Below the pieces are notes generated by a model. That model searched no databases, was not told the origin of the DNA, and was given only the letters and a program-made list of their open reading frames with translations. From assembly GCA_022560025.1 (NCBI GenBank), contig JAFISE010000005.1, forward strand, positions 1 to 64,000: DNA of 64,000 bases. Direction: 5' to 3'. Origin of the DNA: Stagonosporopsis chrysanthemi (Eukaryota; Ascomycota; Dothideomycetes; Pleosporales; Didymellaceae). A program made the position numbers and the translations under genes. This document shows positions 1 to 13,899 of the stretch, piece after piece (the first letter of the stretch is position 1; every line of letters begins with the position of its first letter).

Positions 1-2358
1 AATTCTATAACTAAGTTCTTAGTTAAGTTTATAAAGTTAGTTATTAATATTAATAGTTTTTTAAATAAGTATATTAAGAGTATTAAGCTATATACTACTG
101 CGTATTAGTTCTTTCTTAACTCTTAGCTTAAAGCCTTATTAAAACATAGTAAGTAGAGCAGTGTTATCTTAGTTAGTTTAGCTGCAAGTTATTAGAAGTT
201 AGCAGCATAGTCTATAGCAGAGTCTTACTATTAGATATACTAAATCTTATATTGAGCAATGCTTAGTTTGTTAATAACTCTAAAGATAGTCTTAATCTTT
301 TCTTTAAAGTTGTTAACGTTGCATATCTATTTGTTAACTTTGTCTAGGGCTTTTTCTACAGTATACTGTTAGAAGAATAGCTTAATCTACTTTAAAGCTT
401 AGTTACACATATAACTAGCTATAAGAGTAACTTACTAGACTTCTAGTATACTCTGTCTTTAGAAAGTAAAGAACAAGTCTTACTAGAGTAGCTATTTATC
501 TAGCTTATTACAGTCTCTATAGTAGAGGTTAGGCTTTGTAACAGAGATTATATTACTTCTAGGAGCTACCTTGTATACAGGTAGAGCTTTGTTAGAGCTA
601 CTTAAAGTAGCTTAGTTTTCTAAGGTAGTAAACATCTTAAGAGTATTTAAAATATTAAGGTTGTACTTTAAGCAAAGCTTGTAAGCACTATTTAATTAGT
701 TCTTAAAGATAAATATAGTAATAAGAAGCTAAAAGAGAATTACAGTAAAAAGTATAGATACTATCTGTCTATCTTAAAAGCAAGAGTAATAATAAGTAGT
801 ACAAAGTAGACTGTCTAGCTTAAAGATTAAGGTTAAGATTAAATAACTTAGATTATTACTTAGGTTAAACACAAACTATAAGAGTTTATATTCTTACTGT
901 GCTATATAATATAACTATAAAATACTTATTAATAAGCAACTAGAGTTAGTCTAATAAGATATAGTTATAGTTACTTATTAATAAGCAGAATTATATTATA
1001 CTTGTTAACAAGTAATAGTCTGTGTATGCTTGTTAACAAGCAAGTTATATAACTTGTAATTACTTTGTCCTGTACCTTAATCTCTAACTCTTGTTAAGAT
1101 TCTAGTTAGTTACTTATTATACTATGCTATATCCTTTACAGAATTGTAACAACTTGTTATAATAAAGCTTTGTTTTATATCTAACTAGTAAGCTTTTATT
1201 AATCTTAAAGGTTATAAAATAGTATAAGTTAGTATAGTAGAGTTGTTTTTTCTTTCTATATTATAAGCAGTTAGGTATTCTACTATTTAAGAGAAGGAAT
1301 TATATTATTACTGCTTAAAGCCTAGATTAAGTACTTAAATACTTAGAGAGATTTTAGTCTATATATAGTAAAACTACTCTAATTAAAGTACTTTTTCTTT
1401 AATAGCTATACTAAGAAAGTAGCTCTTAAAAGTAGAGAAAGCTTTTAATTTCTCTATTTAGAGTTAATTAAAAGCTGCTTAGCTTTCTGCGTACTTATTT
1501 CTAGTAATTAAGTATATCTTAAAGAGCATAATTATCTCTTCTATAGTATAAAAATAATCTGTCTTATAATTAGAGACGTACTAAGGTTCTAAGTATTCTT
1601 TAGCTAATCTAGATATATAACCTTAGATAAGAGCTATATAAGTATATATACTTTAATAGTAGTCTATATTAATATAAAGTTAGTTTTAAATAAAGGTACA
1701 CTATTACTAAAAGGTAAAGTTACTTTTATTAGTAAGAACCTTAATATTAGAGGTCTTTTTAGAAAGCTTCTTGCATACTATATGTACTAAGCTAGCTTTA
1801 AATAGCTGCCTTATAGTAGATAAATATAGTACACTTATTAGTAATATTTCTGTTATAAGTAAAGGGCAATCTGCTAGAGTAAGACTAGCACGTAACTAAG
1901 TAAGTTCTTACTATAGTTAGGCTATCTCTTCTAAGAGATTGTAGTAAGATAGCTGTAAATTAGATCTATTGTTAGTAGCAGATAGTTGTGCTAATATAAG
2001 GCTTTAAGGGCGTCTAATCTCTAATTAGTTCTAAGACTAAGTAGTAAGTCCTATAGTAGTGCCTAATATTAAGGTTGTATCTAAATTAAGTAGGTTATAA
2101 ATAGTCTCTAAGTGTCTATCTTAGCACAATCTAATACAGCTTTTCTAAAGTTAATTCTAAAGTAGTAAGTTGTAAGAAGTTTTAAACTTATAAGCTTTAG
2201 TCGTTAGAAGATCTCTAGTATTCTAACTATTATATAAACAATTTAAAGACTTTTTAGTTTAGGCATAATACTCTAGCTATACTTATGCAAATAACTTAAC
2301 AAACTATAATAATATTATTATAAAGCTTTTACTAGCTAAGAAAAGTTTTAAAGTATAA
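1..2358. other. Unassigned AT-rich sequence
   Basis: RIP-like sequence with no open frame. I could not tie any six-frame reading here to a specific transposon domain. It lies directly upstream of the copia-like inverted segment at 2359-2642, so it could be further decayed retroelement sequence, but nothing seen proves that. Confidence 0.5.
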
Positions 2359-2642
2359 TATAACAATATAAGATGCTAAAAAAGTCTAAATTATATAAGT
2401 ATCTACTATAAAGTATATAAAAGTACTAAGATAAACTATAAGACTAGATCTCTATTCTTATAAGTCTTGTATAAAAGAATAGTTTAAAACTATCTATCTA
2501 AACTCTGTAAAGGCTTGTTCTCTTATTCCTAGGAGCTTAGAGAAGACTGTACTAAAGAGTAGTTAGAAGACAGATCTAAGTTAGGTAGTAATTAGGTAGT
2601 AAAAGGTAGGCTTAAAGAACTAGGCTTGTTCTTATACTACCT
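2359..2642 (+). repeat. Inverted copy A of a copia-derived segment
   Basis: This stretch aligns by eye with the reverse complement of 7195-7482. Shared runs include 'aaaactatctatctaaactc' and 'ctgtaaaggctt'. The differences are mostly G/A and C/T transitions, as expected for independent RIP of two copies. The partner lies in a minus-strand copia remnant, in the linker after integrase, so copy A is a plus-strand copia fragment. Clear similarity ends at about 2642, the same homologous point as in the partner. Confidence 0.75.
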
Positions 2643-2879
2643 AATAAAGCAGTAAACACTTCTATAACTAGTCTAACTAAAGTTACTCTTATTACTATAC
2701 TCTTAGCTAATACTTTCTACTTTTTAATAAAAAAAACTACAAAATAAGTTCTTTAAAACAAATCTATATAAGACTAATTATATTATATAAAAAAAAGTAT
2801 AACTAAGATACTTTTAATAACGCTTAGCTAATCTAAAAATACTTACTAGCCTAATACTCTTAGTATACTAATATATTTA

Positions 2880-5870
2880 GTAAAGTAGAAGCTAAAAGCC
2901 TTTTAAAATACTACTTTTACAACTATAAGATTGTTTTAGAAGAGCCTTTGCTAAACTATTACTCTTCTTTGTACAAACAGAACCTAAAAGAACTTAAAGC
3001 TACTAAGAAGTTTATATTAGAATAGCTATACTATAGTTAGATTAAATATAGCTAAAGCCTATTTATATTACTTATACTATATATATAAAAACTAAATAGA
3101 AGCTTGTATATCTATATAAACTATTGTAAATTAAATAATTTAACTTGCAAAGACTTCTATCTAATACTATGTATAGACAAGCTACTTACTTAACTATCTA
3201 AGGCAAAGATATTTACTAAGTTTAATATTTAATTAGCTTTTAACTAAATCTATATAGATTCTGCCTTTAAAGAGTATACTATATTCTAGACGTGTTATAG
3301 TATATATAAGTATAAGATCTTACTATTTAGTTTATATAATAGCTATACTATATACTAATACTATATAAATAATATTCTAATTAACTACTTAGATAACTTC
3401 TATATTACGTACTTAGACAATATCTTTATTTACTTTAAAGACACTTAGACTTACTAAATATATATTAAAAAGGTTCTAGAATATCTTTGCTTTATAGGCT
3501 TATAGGTTAATATTAAGAAAAGTATATTCTATATAACTTATACTTAGTACTTTAGGTATATCTTTATAAATAAAAGTATTAAGGTAGATCTTAAGAAAGT
3601 ATAGGTTTTAGTAGACTAAAAGCTACTTATAACTATAATAAGTGTAAAATTATTCTTAGGCTTTACTAGTTTCTATTAATAATTTGTACCTAAGTTCTTT
3701 TAGGTAGTAAAACCTTTAATTATATTACAAAGTCTATTAAATACCTTTAAATAGACTTTAGACTACTAGACTAGCTTTAAGAAGCTTAAACAAAGTCTAT
3801 TAGCTATCTTAACTCTGTACTACTTTAACTTAGACCTTAAAATAAAGCTTAAGACTAATATATTAGATAGAGTAGTAGCTAGTGTTATATCTTAGAAATA
3901 TACAGACAACTGCTAGTACTTTATAGTGTTCTATAGCTATTTTCTATTAGGTTTAGAGCTTAACTAGGAGATTTATAACAAAGAGCTCTTTACTATCTTC
4001 TAGGCCTTTAACAAGTAAAGAGCTAAGCTAATATCTATATTAAATTAGATCTATATCTACTTTAACTACTATTCTCTAGAATATTTTATAACTACTAAAG
4101 TCTTAAATACCTAATAAGCTAGGTAGGTAGAAGTACTTGCTTTGTTTAACTTCTAAATTAAGTATACTCTAAGAAAGAATAATAAGAAAGTAGATATCTT
4201 TAGCTAAAGAGAGTAAGACTTAGCTAACTTTAAGTTAGCTTAAGAAGATAATTGCTCCTAAGTAATATTAAGTCTCTAATAACTTTACAACTATATTAAC
4301 TCTAATCTTACCTAAGTCTATCTTTTATATTCTTTAGTATATACTATCTGTACTTTATAGCTAGAGACGTAGTTAGACTCTTTAGAACTAATTAAAGCTA
4401 TACTATAACATAATTACTAAGCTTTAAAAAAGTATAAAAATCTCTAGCTCTAGGTTATTAAATCTATAACAGTCTACTTTTAAATTAAGATTAGTTATAT
4501 ATAGTCTTAGACTCTTTATTATATATATATCTTATTAAAGAAGCTTATAACTAAGTATTTACTACTTACCTAAATATAAAGAAAACCTACTAGCTACTGT
4601 CTTAATAGTATTACTAGCAAGGTATAAGAGCAAGCTATAAACAATATATATAAAACTATATCTCTTATTACTATAGTTATCTAAAACAGACTTAACTTTA
4701 TAAGTACCTGTATATATTACCTATCTTAGATTAACCTATATAGTACTTATATATAGATTTTAAAGATTTTCTAAAAGATAAAGCTAGATATAATTAAATA
4801 CTTGTTATTATTAACTATTTAATAGAGTAAGCAATTACCATTCTGTGCTATAAGATAATAACTATGTAAGAGATAGCTTCTTTGTTTATCTAATAAGTCT
4901 ATTGTTTTAGTTATACTCTTAAGTTAATAGTATCTAATTATAGACCTTAGTTTGTGTCTTGTTTCTAGTCTAAGTTTTATTAAATTATTAGTGTTAAAGT
5001 TAAGCTTTCTACTACTTACTATAAAGAAACTAATAGCTAAATAGAGATTATAAATAAGTATATTAACTAGCAGCTATAACTGTTTATAATATACTATTCA
5101 AATAACTAGTCTAAATTGCTACTGCTTATTAACTATGTACAGCTTACTTTACCTTATTCTAGTATTAAAGTAACTCTCTATTAAGTATTATTTAGAAGTA
5201 AATATAGACAAAGCTAGTAGTAAAATTAATCTAATATAGATATAACTTCTTATAATAACTTAAAGTACTAAGATATACTTACTTTAGTAACTTATATATA
5301 CTAAGCTTAGAAAGTAGCTAAAGAGAATATAGAAAAGGCGCAGCTGCAAATAAGAGCTACTAAGAATAAGTACTATAGTCTAGTTAACTAGGCAGTAGGT
5401 AATAAAGTATACTTATTAACTAAGAACTTAGCTGTTAAGTATCTTAGCTAAAAGCTATCTAACTTATAAGAAGGTTTATTTAAAGTTCTTAAGTAAATTA
5501 GTTATTTATAATATTTAAAACTTCTTTCTAGCTTATAAATCTATAATGTCTTTGCTTTAGATATACTCTGTAAAGACTTAGTAGACTCTTTGCCTAGACA
5601 GAAAGCTCTAAAACTCTTAGGTATTCTATTTTAAAGAGTTAAAGAATAAAAAGTATAAAAAATACTTATAAGTAAGCTAGTCTAACAATGCTTAAAGTAC
5701 TATATAAGTTAGCTAGAATACAACTTTAATTTTACTTAGTACTTAGTAGAAAACTCTAAAAACACTCTCTATAACCTAAAAGTATTTTATAATAAGTATT
5801 TATAATTACTAGGTTCTTTAAAGTAGTTACTAAATTAGATTAAATTCTAAGAAGAAAACAGCTAGTAATA
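2880..5870 (+). mobile_element. Dead Ty3/gypsy chromovirus pol (RT-RNaseH-integrase-chromodomain)
   Basis: Reading plus-strand frames through stops gives, in order: the reverse transcriptase approach region (a SSLYKQNLKELKATKKFI-like stretch near 2950-3015), the YRKLN-equivalent near 3120, a KAKIFTKFNI segment near 3200, the catalytic YLDN/YLDD box (YLDNIFIYFK) near 3410-3440, and an RNase H segment with NKELF and a KYTLRKNNKKVD motif near 4160-4190. An integrase region follows. Near 5480-5600 there is a GPFKVL/NVFHVSLL-equivalent (LYNVFALDIL), and at 5640-5860 a chromodomain-like reading (LVENSKNTLYNLKVFYNKYL). Domain order and chromodomain identify a Ty3/gypsy chromovirus. Dozens of stops make it inactive. 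LTRs were not delimited. Confidence 0.85.
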
Positions 5871-7194
5871 GTTTAAGTAAGCATGTTATAAATTTTAAAG
5901 ATAAAAAACACTTAGACTACTCTAAATATTTATTAAGCTAGCTAAGTAATAAAGAAAAACATCTACTTTACTATATATATAGTAATTAAGCTAGAGCCTT
6001 ACTAATATTGCCTATTTCTTTCTTAGTATCTACTAAGAGAGTATCTAAATTAGCTAATACTTTTTTAGGCACTAACTTTTTTAAGCCTTTGCTCTTAGTG
6101 CTTTACTATAGAGCGTTAACTACTAGAGCTTGCAGAGATACTACTACCTGCCTTAGCTCTGCTACTTTATTATATAGAGACTTTACTACTATAGTAAGTA
6201 CTCTTATTACTTTTATTAAAGCCTAATTAGTAATAGGCTAGACGTAGTACTAATAGAGTAATATGTTAGCAGCTAACACTTCTTTAAGCTATGTAATTAC
6301 TATTTATACTATACTTACTAAGGTATAAGCTAACTAATAGAAGTTATTCTAAGCAGTCTTACAGACAGCTTACACAGCTATTGCCTCTAGCTCTTTTAAC
6401 TCTTTACTTTCTTTTACTATAGCTTTTTCTTATATAATAAAGTTGCTCTAAAAAGTATTATACTTAAGTCTAATATAAATTAGTACTTATTTAAAAGTTA
6501 GCCTAAAGACTAATAAGAAGAAAGTAATAGTAATTAAACTAGATAATACTTCTTATTCTAAAGTGTGCAATAAGTATACTTTAATAACAACACTTTATTA
6601 AAAGTATATACTACTATATTCTTTTATTAAAAGCCTAAATTAAACAAAAGTAGATAACTTAATAGGCTACTGTAAGAGTACTAAGAAAGATAAGTATTAG
6701 CATAGTAACTAAAAAATAAGCCTAGTAATAGTTAGTAGCAATTAGATAAAGTTGTTTAAGGTACTTACAGCAAGAATTAGTATTTGTTAGAGAATAGAAA
6801 TAGGTAGAGTACGCGTTGTTTACTTAAGAAGTATATTATAAGCAATTTAACTAAATTAAGAAGTAGATTAAATATATTTCTATAGTTACTACAACTTTAG
6901 TAAAATCTACCTTGTTATAGTACAAGCTCTTATAACAGCTATAAGCCTAGTAATAATCTAATTTACTTAGTTATTATTACTAGAAAGCTTGCTTAAGATA
7001 GATAAATATAAAGTAGCTAATATAGCTTGTGTAAAAAAACCTAAATAGAAGTTAACAATAGTAAAAAAAGACTAGAGTCTTAAGACAGATAGAAGTTAGA
7101 TATATTCTATACTTTACTAAAGTTTAAACCTTTATAGCACAAGAATTCTTTTATAATTTTATAGAATTAGAGACAATCTGCTTACAAAGAGAAA
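5871..7194. other. Unassigned AT-rich sequence between gypsy and copia remnants
   Basis: RIP-like sequence with no recognised domain. It may contain the 3' LTR of the gypsy remnant. A 72-codon open frame at 6008-6226 is not similar to anything I know and is within chance expectation for this length. Confidence 0.5.
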
Positions 7195-7482
7195 GGTAAT
7201 ATAAGAATAAGCTTAGTTCTTTAAGCCTACTTTTTACTACCTAATAACTACCTAACTTAGATCTATCTTTTAACTACTCTTTAGTATAGTCTTTTCTAAG
7301 CTCTTAGGTATAAGAGAAGAAGCCTTTACAGAGTTTAGATAGATAGTTTTAAAGTATTCTTTTATACAAGACCTATAGCAATAGAGATCTAGTTCTATAG
7401 TTTATCTTAGTGCTTCTATACACCTTATAGCAGATATCTATACAATTTAGACCTCTCTAGCATCCTGTGTTGTTATATCTTC
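7195..7482 (-). repeat. Inverted copy B of the copia segment
   Basis: Partner of 2359-2642 in reverse orientation, inside the copia remnant. It begins at about the same homologous point where clear similarity between the two copies stops. The two copies differ mostly by transitions, which gives an internal record of independent C-to-T decay. Confidence 0.75.
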
Positions 7483-10400
7483 TAGCTTTAAGTATACTAT
7501 AGGTAGTAGTAAGAGCTTAGTCTAATACAGCTTAATTTCTTTTGCTATAAGTCTCTTTAGTTAAGCTTTGTTAATTAGACTTTCTTTGTATTAACGAAGG
7601 TGTCCTGCCTTAGTGCCTGCTATAAATACAGCTGCCTATAGTATTGTTATAGACGTTCTTTACTCTTATTTAAGTTAGTCTGCTGTCTTGTTATAGCTTA
7701 TCTACTTAGTTAAGAAAGCTATAAGTAAAGGAGTTAGTAGAGGCGTTAGTTATACCTCTATAATCTTTCTACCTTAGTAATATTAGAGTTGTTTAGTATA
7801 TAAAGTGTCTTTTTATATTGTATTATCTTTATAGAATGTTTTAGTTTTAGGTATTTAGCTCTATATAGCTAGGAGTCTAACTATACTAATCTAAGTTGCA
7901 ATCTCTTTTAACGTGTTATATATAAAGTTATTTATAATATCTTCTATCTTACTATAGAATATTGTTTCTTTGTTAAAAACTATATTTTAGGTGCTAATTA
8001 CTTTAGCTATTAATAGGACTTAGACTTAGTATATATTAGTAGACTAATATCCTACTAGGTATCTAATCTATACCTTTAAGTCTAGTCTTTGTAGCTTTAA
8101 TTTTTCTTAATAAGTATTATTAGTTATAGCAAATACCTTCTATCTATATACTCTTAAGTAAGCCTAGTTTAGTATTTAAAGTCCTATAACTATACTATTT
8201 ATAGTAGCTATACGCGTAAAGAATATTTTATACAGTAATCTTTACTTATTTAGATAATTTAGCGTTTAACTATATAGATATACTGCTACTCTAGTAATTT
8301 CTAGCTAGAGTTCTTATAGTAGATTTGCGTCTAATTAAATTATAGGTACTTTTTCTTTTATTATACCCCCTAAGCGTTTAGCTTCTTTATTTTAAGATTG
8401 CGTATCTAGAGTAAAGGGCTTAATTCCTATTAATAAAGACGTGTACTATCTCTTAACTTCTTATTTAATAGTAACAATCTTGTTGTCTGTCTTAATTGCC
8501 TTAACTATAATATTAAACTGCTTCTTTAAGAACTAAACAAAGATTCTAAGAAGATAAACAATAGATTTTATAGGCTTGTTGTCTTTAAAGTAGAGGTCTT
8601 ACACATACTAAGAGTATTAGCAAGTAATAAGTATTTAACTCTTCTCTTTAGTAAAGCTTTCTTCTTTATATTTATAGAAGTGTATAGCTATTTATTTACT
8701 TAGACCTTTATTATTTAATTATAAGGTTCTTTATATTTAACACTTTAGTTTTAATTATCTATATATAATATATTACACTATAGTAATACTTTTAAACTTT
8801 ACCCCCTTAGATTAATTTACAAGGTGTTTAATTATAGATAGTCCTAGGTGTCTAAGCCTCTTATACTATATTATAGCAGTTACTCTTTATAATAATCTTC
8901 TATTATAGTTTATATATATATAGAGTACTGCTGTAGCTATATTTAGTTATTTAATAACCTACTGTCTAAAGCTTTCTATTAGAATAGCTATTATAAAGCT
9001 GTCTTTTTATTACAGCTATTATTAAATCTTCTTAGTTATCTTACTATATTCTTTGTCTATAAAGTAGCCTAAATAAGACAAGGTTACAGAGGAAATCTAA
9101 GTACTACGCAATATTGTCTAGGTATAGCCTTTGTTTGCCTTAAGATCTCTCTGCTTCTACCTTAACAGTACTATATTCTTTTGTCTAGACCTTAGAGTTC
9201 TTAGTCTAGATATAATCCTCTATCTCTAGTTAGTATATATCTTTAAGTCTTAAGAGATTATTATAAATGTATATAGTTATGCTAAAGTCTAAAATAAACG
9301 TATCTTTTAATAGATATCCTTGTTAGCTTATACTAAATACTGCTTCTATTATATCCTTTTTAAGTCTTGCTACTTTGTGTCTGTCTAGTTAGTCTATAAC
9401 TATATCAAGAGTTTAAAATATCTTAATATAAAAGGTAATTAATTGTAACATTGTAATTATTAAAAGTTACTTAGCTCTTAGAAACATCTTCTGTATTATT
9501 CTCTATAAGCTAGTATTATATTTAAGCTTATACTGTACTAGTTTTATAATACCTCTATTTAGTTTAAACTACTTAGGTACCTTAGCTATGTCTACGTAGT
9601 AGCAGTTAGATATATTATAACACTGTTTACAGGTAGGATATATGTCTTTTTCTCTTACTATATTCTTCTCTAAGAACTACTTAGTTCTAGTACTTTAACT
9701 ATCTATTTTTTATTTGTTTTGCTTAGAGTTTCTCTAGCCTTAATAATAGTTGTTAGATAGCACTCTTAGTTCTACACTAAAGGCATCTCTTTGTAAGTTT
9801 AAGTTAGATTTACTACTTACTATATATAATACTTCTCTTATAGTAAAGGCACTCTTAAGCTTCTCTCTTAGTAGATATTAAAAGCTTATATAATTATAGA
9901 AGAGTTTTATTATTCTTTTTCTATTTATAGCTTTCTTATTATATTTTAGCTCTTAGAACTTTACAGTCTAGAATAATACTACTCTAGATATAGAGCCTAG
10001 AAAATTATTAACTACAGCTTATATTTTTATAACCTTAGCTACCTTAAGAGTTTTAGCTTAAGTTACTAATTAATTATATTTGCTTAGCTATATCTTTTAG
10101 TTTGCAGCTATCTATATTAGTCTAAGTGTATTATAGTATTTTTCTTATACTTACGCTCTTTCTTTATGTATATCTACTCTAACTATGTCTTAAAGAGTAG
10201 TTATCTAGTTGTGCAGTATTCTATTTTCTACGCAGTAGCTTAGCTATAGATATAGTATTACTATTATAAGAATATACTTAACTATTCTTAATATTTTACT
10301 TTTCTTATCTTAATAGTCTTTTTTAAGTATCTTATATAACTTAAGGCAAAGCTTATAGTCTTTATAATCTTCTTTATATACTTCTTGTCTTTTTTCTAAG
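7195..10400 (-). mobile_element. Dead Ty1/copia retrotransposon (gag-integrase part)
   Basis: On the minus strand, reading through stops: a gag-like region near 10300-10140 (ends in a Lys/Arg-rich stretch), and an integrase-like stretch around 8760-8600 (...KYLLLANTLSMCKTSTLKTTSL). A diagnostic copia motif follows at about 8095-7930, readable as IRYLVGYxSTNIYxVxV followed by VIST-NIVFNKETIFY. This matches the GYLVGYDSTNIYRVW / RDVxFDE signature after copia integrase. The linker after integrase lies at 7640-7195. Reverse transcriptase would be expected at lower coordinates, but I could not recognise it, so the element appears cut near 7195. Many internal stops. Confidence 0.8.
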
Positions 10401-10454
10401 AGGTTTAATACCTGTATTAAGATTGTAGGTATTTGCAGCATATAGAGTAGTAAA

Positions 10455-10522
10455 TAGGTAGAAGTTAAGTAGGGGTTAGAGTAGCACATAACAGTACCTA
10501 ACCCCTACTTAACCCCTACCTA
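10455..10522. repeat. 25-bp inverted repeat (hairpin-forming) in AT-rich block
   Basis: Left arm 10455-10479 and right arm 10498-10522 are reverse complements except for two adjacent A/G differences, separated by an 18-nt loop. The arms contain the words CTAACCCCTACTTAACCCC and complement. They stand out as G/C-clustered words in a region otherwise lacking them. A third related copy of the word follows at about 10540-10555 (GTAGGTAGAGGTTAGG). The position is just beyond the gag end of the copia remnant, so it may be LTR or leader sequence. Confidence 0.7.
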
Positions 10523-13500
10523 CACTAAGTTAATACTAAGTAGGTAGAGGTTAGGTTGTCTCTACTTAGAGTAAAGGTTAGATTAAGGTTGCTAAAAAAT
10601 TTACTAAAAATTAGCTTTGCTAACTCTAACTATGTACAGAAAGAATTTATAAGATTCTAAATCTATTGTTTTTTAAAAAAATAACTCTATTAGATATTAG
10701 AATTATAGAGAATTATTATTATAGTAAATTATTATATTAAGTAATTATTAGTTTAAGCAAAGTTTATAATTACTCTCTATAGACAAGCTTAGAGAATTAA
10801 AGTTAGAATATAAACATGTACACTAATTAGCTAAACAACGTTTTACTACTACTAAAAGCACTAAGCTTATTATAGTATTAAAGAGCTAGCTTAGAATCTT
10901 TTTACTAAATAGTAACTCTTTTTATATATATAGCGTTTAGATTAAGATCTAATAATATTAGTACTTATATTAAATTGTATTTGCAAATATATATACCTTT
11001 AAAATATCTTACTAAGAAAGCCTTACTTGCCTTTTAAATAGCTTTAATTACAGAGTATTAGAACAAGCGTTGCTTATTACCTAGATATACTATATAATTT
11101 TGCAAACAAGATATATAAATAGCAGCTTATAAAAGAGAAGTTTACTACCTTTTTAGTAGTAATAGATTTTGTAGAAGGTAATAGCTACAGAGAATTAGAA
11201 CAGTTCTGTAATAATAGCTTGTAATAACTTACTACTAGGCTTGTAGTACTAAGGCTTACAAATAAGTTTAGTAAATAGAAGTGTTTTATAGGCAGCTTTT
11301 ATAGTAAAAGGCCTAGCTTTTAGCTTCTAAGTAATAGCCTATATACTAGCCTTGTTCTTAATATTCTTAAACTTTAGCAGTATAGTAGTAGTTGTATAAG
11401 GCAATAGATATGTTGTAAGTAGTAAGTAGAGAGTAAATATAAGTAAATAAACAAATATTTTATAAATATTCTATAGTTATAGTAAGTTTGTTAGACCCTA
11501 CAGCTCTGTAGCTTAGTGCACAGCTACACTTATAATAACTAACTATAATAATTATTTCTATATATCTAACTAACTAAGCACTTTTAAATAAGCTTATTTT
11601 AAGATAGATTTAACTTTAATTAAGTAAGTTCTTTAAATATACAGCTAGAGTTAATAATTATTAGATAGTAGGGCAGGTAGGGCACAGCTTAGCTTAGAAA
11701 ACCTGCAAGTAAGTATAGCTTTGCAGCTAACTTACTAGCTATTACTATAATAGATAACTATAATAAATTACTATATTATTAAACGCAAGACGTGCTTTTT
11801 AATAGTACTATTCTCTAGTTAATCTAATATTTTACAGCATAGATATACAAACTACAAGTGTAAAAGTCTTATAGTTTAAGCGCGTTTTTGTTTGCCTGCA
11901 GTACACAGGCTACCTAGCTTAAAAAAACAAAGCTATAAACTAGTAACTAGTTAGTAACCTAACTATAACAACTACTATACTTATATATAATTTTACACAC
12001 TATTATTATAGCTATAGACTCTATAGAAGACATCTAACAGCTTTATATTAAGCAGGAAGACAAGCCTAAGCTGCTTAGTTTTACTAGTAGTTTATATATT
12101 CTAGATTGCTTTAAACTAGAAGAATAAAACAGTCTTGTTAATATAATTATTATAGCTACTTATTATATTGCTAAAGCTAATTGTAATAGAGCTTTGCAAC
12201 TTAAGAAGCTAAGATTTGCTATGTCTTTTATTAGTACAGCTAAGGTAGATCTAAGAAAGGCTACTTTACTAATTTAATATTCTCTTTTAAAGGCTAGCTT
12301 AGTAATTCTACCTATACAATATAGCAGAGAACTAGAGCTTTACTTTGTAACAAAAAAAAGGCAGCTATTAGTAAAGCTTGTAACACTAACTACGTAGTAA
12401 AATATTAGCTTCTTAAAAAACTAAAGACAGTAGCAACTTATATAGCTAGCACTGCTAAACAGAAGACTAATATCTAGTAACAAGCTAAAGAAGATCTTAA
12501 CTAGACCTGCTATAATATTTACAAGAGTAGTTAGTTATTATATCCTATTATTATATCTTTATTCTAACTAAATATATTAGAATTGCTGAAATATAAGCTT
12601 AGTACTACTTATAAAAAAATAAGATACTGTTAATTATAAGATTAGTATATATATCTATTTAATATTTATCTCTAAGATTAATACTGCTGTTAAGAAGAAA
12701 AAAAAAGAATTAGGTACTAGCTAGGTAGCTAAACACTTGTTTAGTGCTAGTAGTGCCCTTAAAATTATCTTCTAAAAAGAGTATTAGAAGAGTCTTAAGA
12801 AGCTAAAAACTAACATCTATAACTTTAATACTAAGAAAGAAGAGTAAGTTAAGTTTTATAACAAGCTTTTACTAAAGAGTCTAGCTGTGTACCTAGATAA
12901 TAAGTAGAAGTAAGTTATTATATCTAATTATTATATATATTTGCTAATAGTGCTAGGCAGCGTAAGCTTAATAATTACCTAGCTAATCTAGGCAATAGCA
13001 GCCTTCTTCTAACTGCAGACAACCCTTATATTATAGGTAATAATAGTAATATATGTAAAGAAGAACTTAAAGATAATAGTATTAAGCTAGCAGTATACTT
13101 TGCAGCTATGCTAAATAAGTATAAGACAGATAAGTAGTATTAGCAAGCTCTTATAAAAGAGAAGAAAACTAATTTTAAAAGTTTTAGCAATTTAAAGGAC
13201 TTAGCTAGTAATAAGAAAGATAAGAGTAATAATAATAATAATAATAAGTAGATACAAGCTATTAAGTGCACTAGCTTCTTAGTAGATAATTACAACTAAT
13301 TAAAACAGCTTAGACCTTAACAATTTCTTCTAAAGTTTAATTATACATAACTTGTTATAAGAATAATATTTAGAGATTATTAAAGTAAAGACACTAGGAA
13401 TAATAAACGTGTTATCTATAGATCTTTCTTTAGCAATATTCTTTAAACTTATCTATACTATTTTTGTTTTCTACTAAGATATTATATTATAATTAATTAT

Positions 13501-13899
13501 TATGTTTAATTTTTACAGCTATACTCTTATCTCTAGCTAGCAACAGAGCTAATAAGACATCTAGCAAACTACAAGATCTTAAAGGCTTTAAAATAAGTAC
13601 ACCTTAGACTATAAAAAGTAGAACCTAGCAATTAATTTACTTACTAAAGCAACTACAGTACAGTCTTTAAAAAAGTAAAGAGAGTAAAGTAATACTAATT
13701 ATATAAGACAAATAGTAGAGTACTACAGCTTATACTAGAGATCCTATTATATTATATCTATAATAGAGTTTTGCCTCTTGTACTAGATATGTCTAGACTT
13801 AATTTAGAGAGGCTGCCTACGCCTCTACTAGCTATCTATATCTATATTACCTTAACTATAAGTATATATTACAACACTTAATAGTAAAAAGTACTAGAA
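10523..13899. other. Unassigned AT-rich transposon-like sequence
   Basis: RIP-like sequence. The plus-strand reading around 12000-12420 stays open unusually long if stops are treated as former Gln codons (for example ...LQLKKLRFAMSFISTAKVDL), so former coding sequence is likely. I cannot name the family. It could be gag of another retroelement or the N-terminal part of the hAT element that follows. Confidence 0.4.

Noticed and set aside
6008..6226. 72-codon open frame, the longest in the AT-rich block
   Set aside because: Composition is that of RIP DNA, there is no known motif and no promoter. A frame of this length is unremarkable in 18 kb.
10455..10560. Telomere-like repeat
   Set aside because: CTAACCCC words are irregular, few and arranged as an inverted repeat, unlike a (CCCTAA)n array. 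Not called a telomere.
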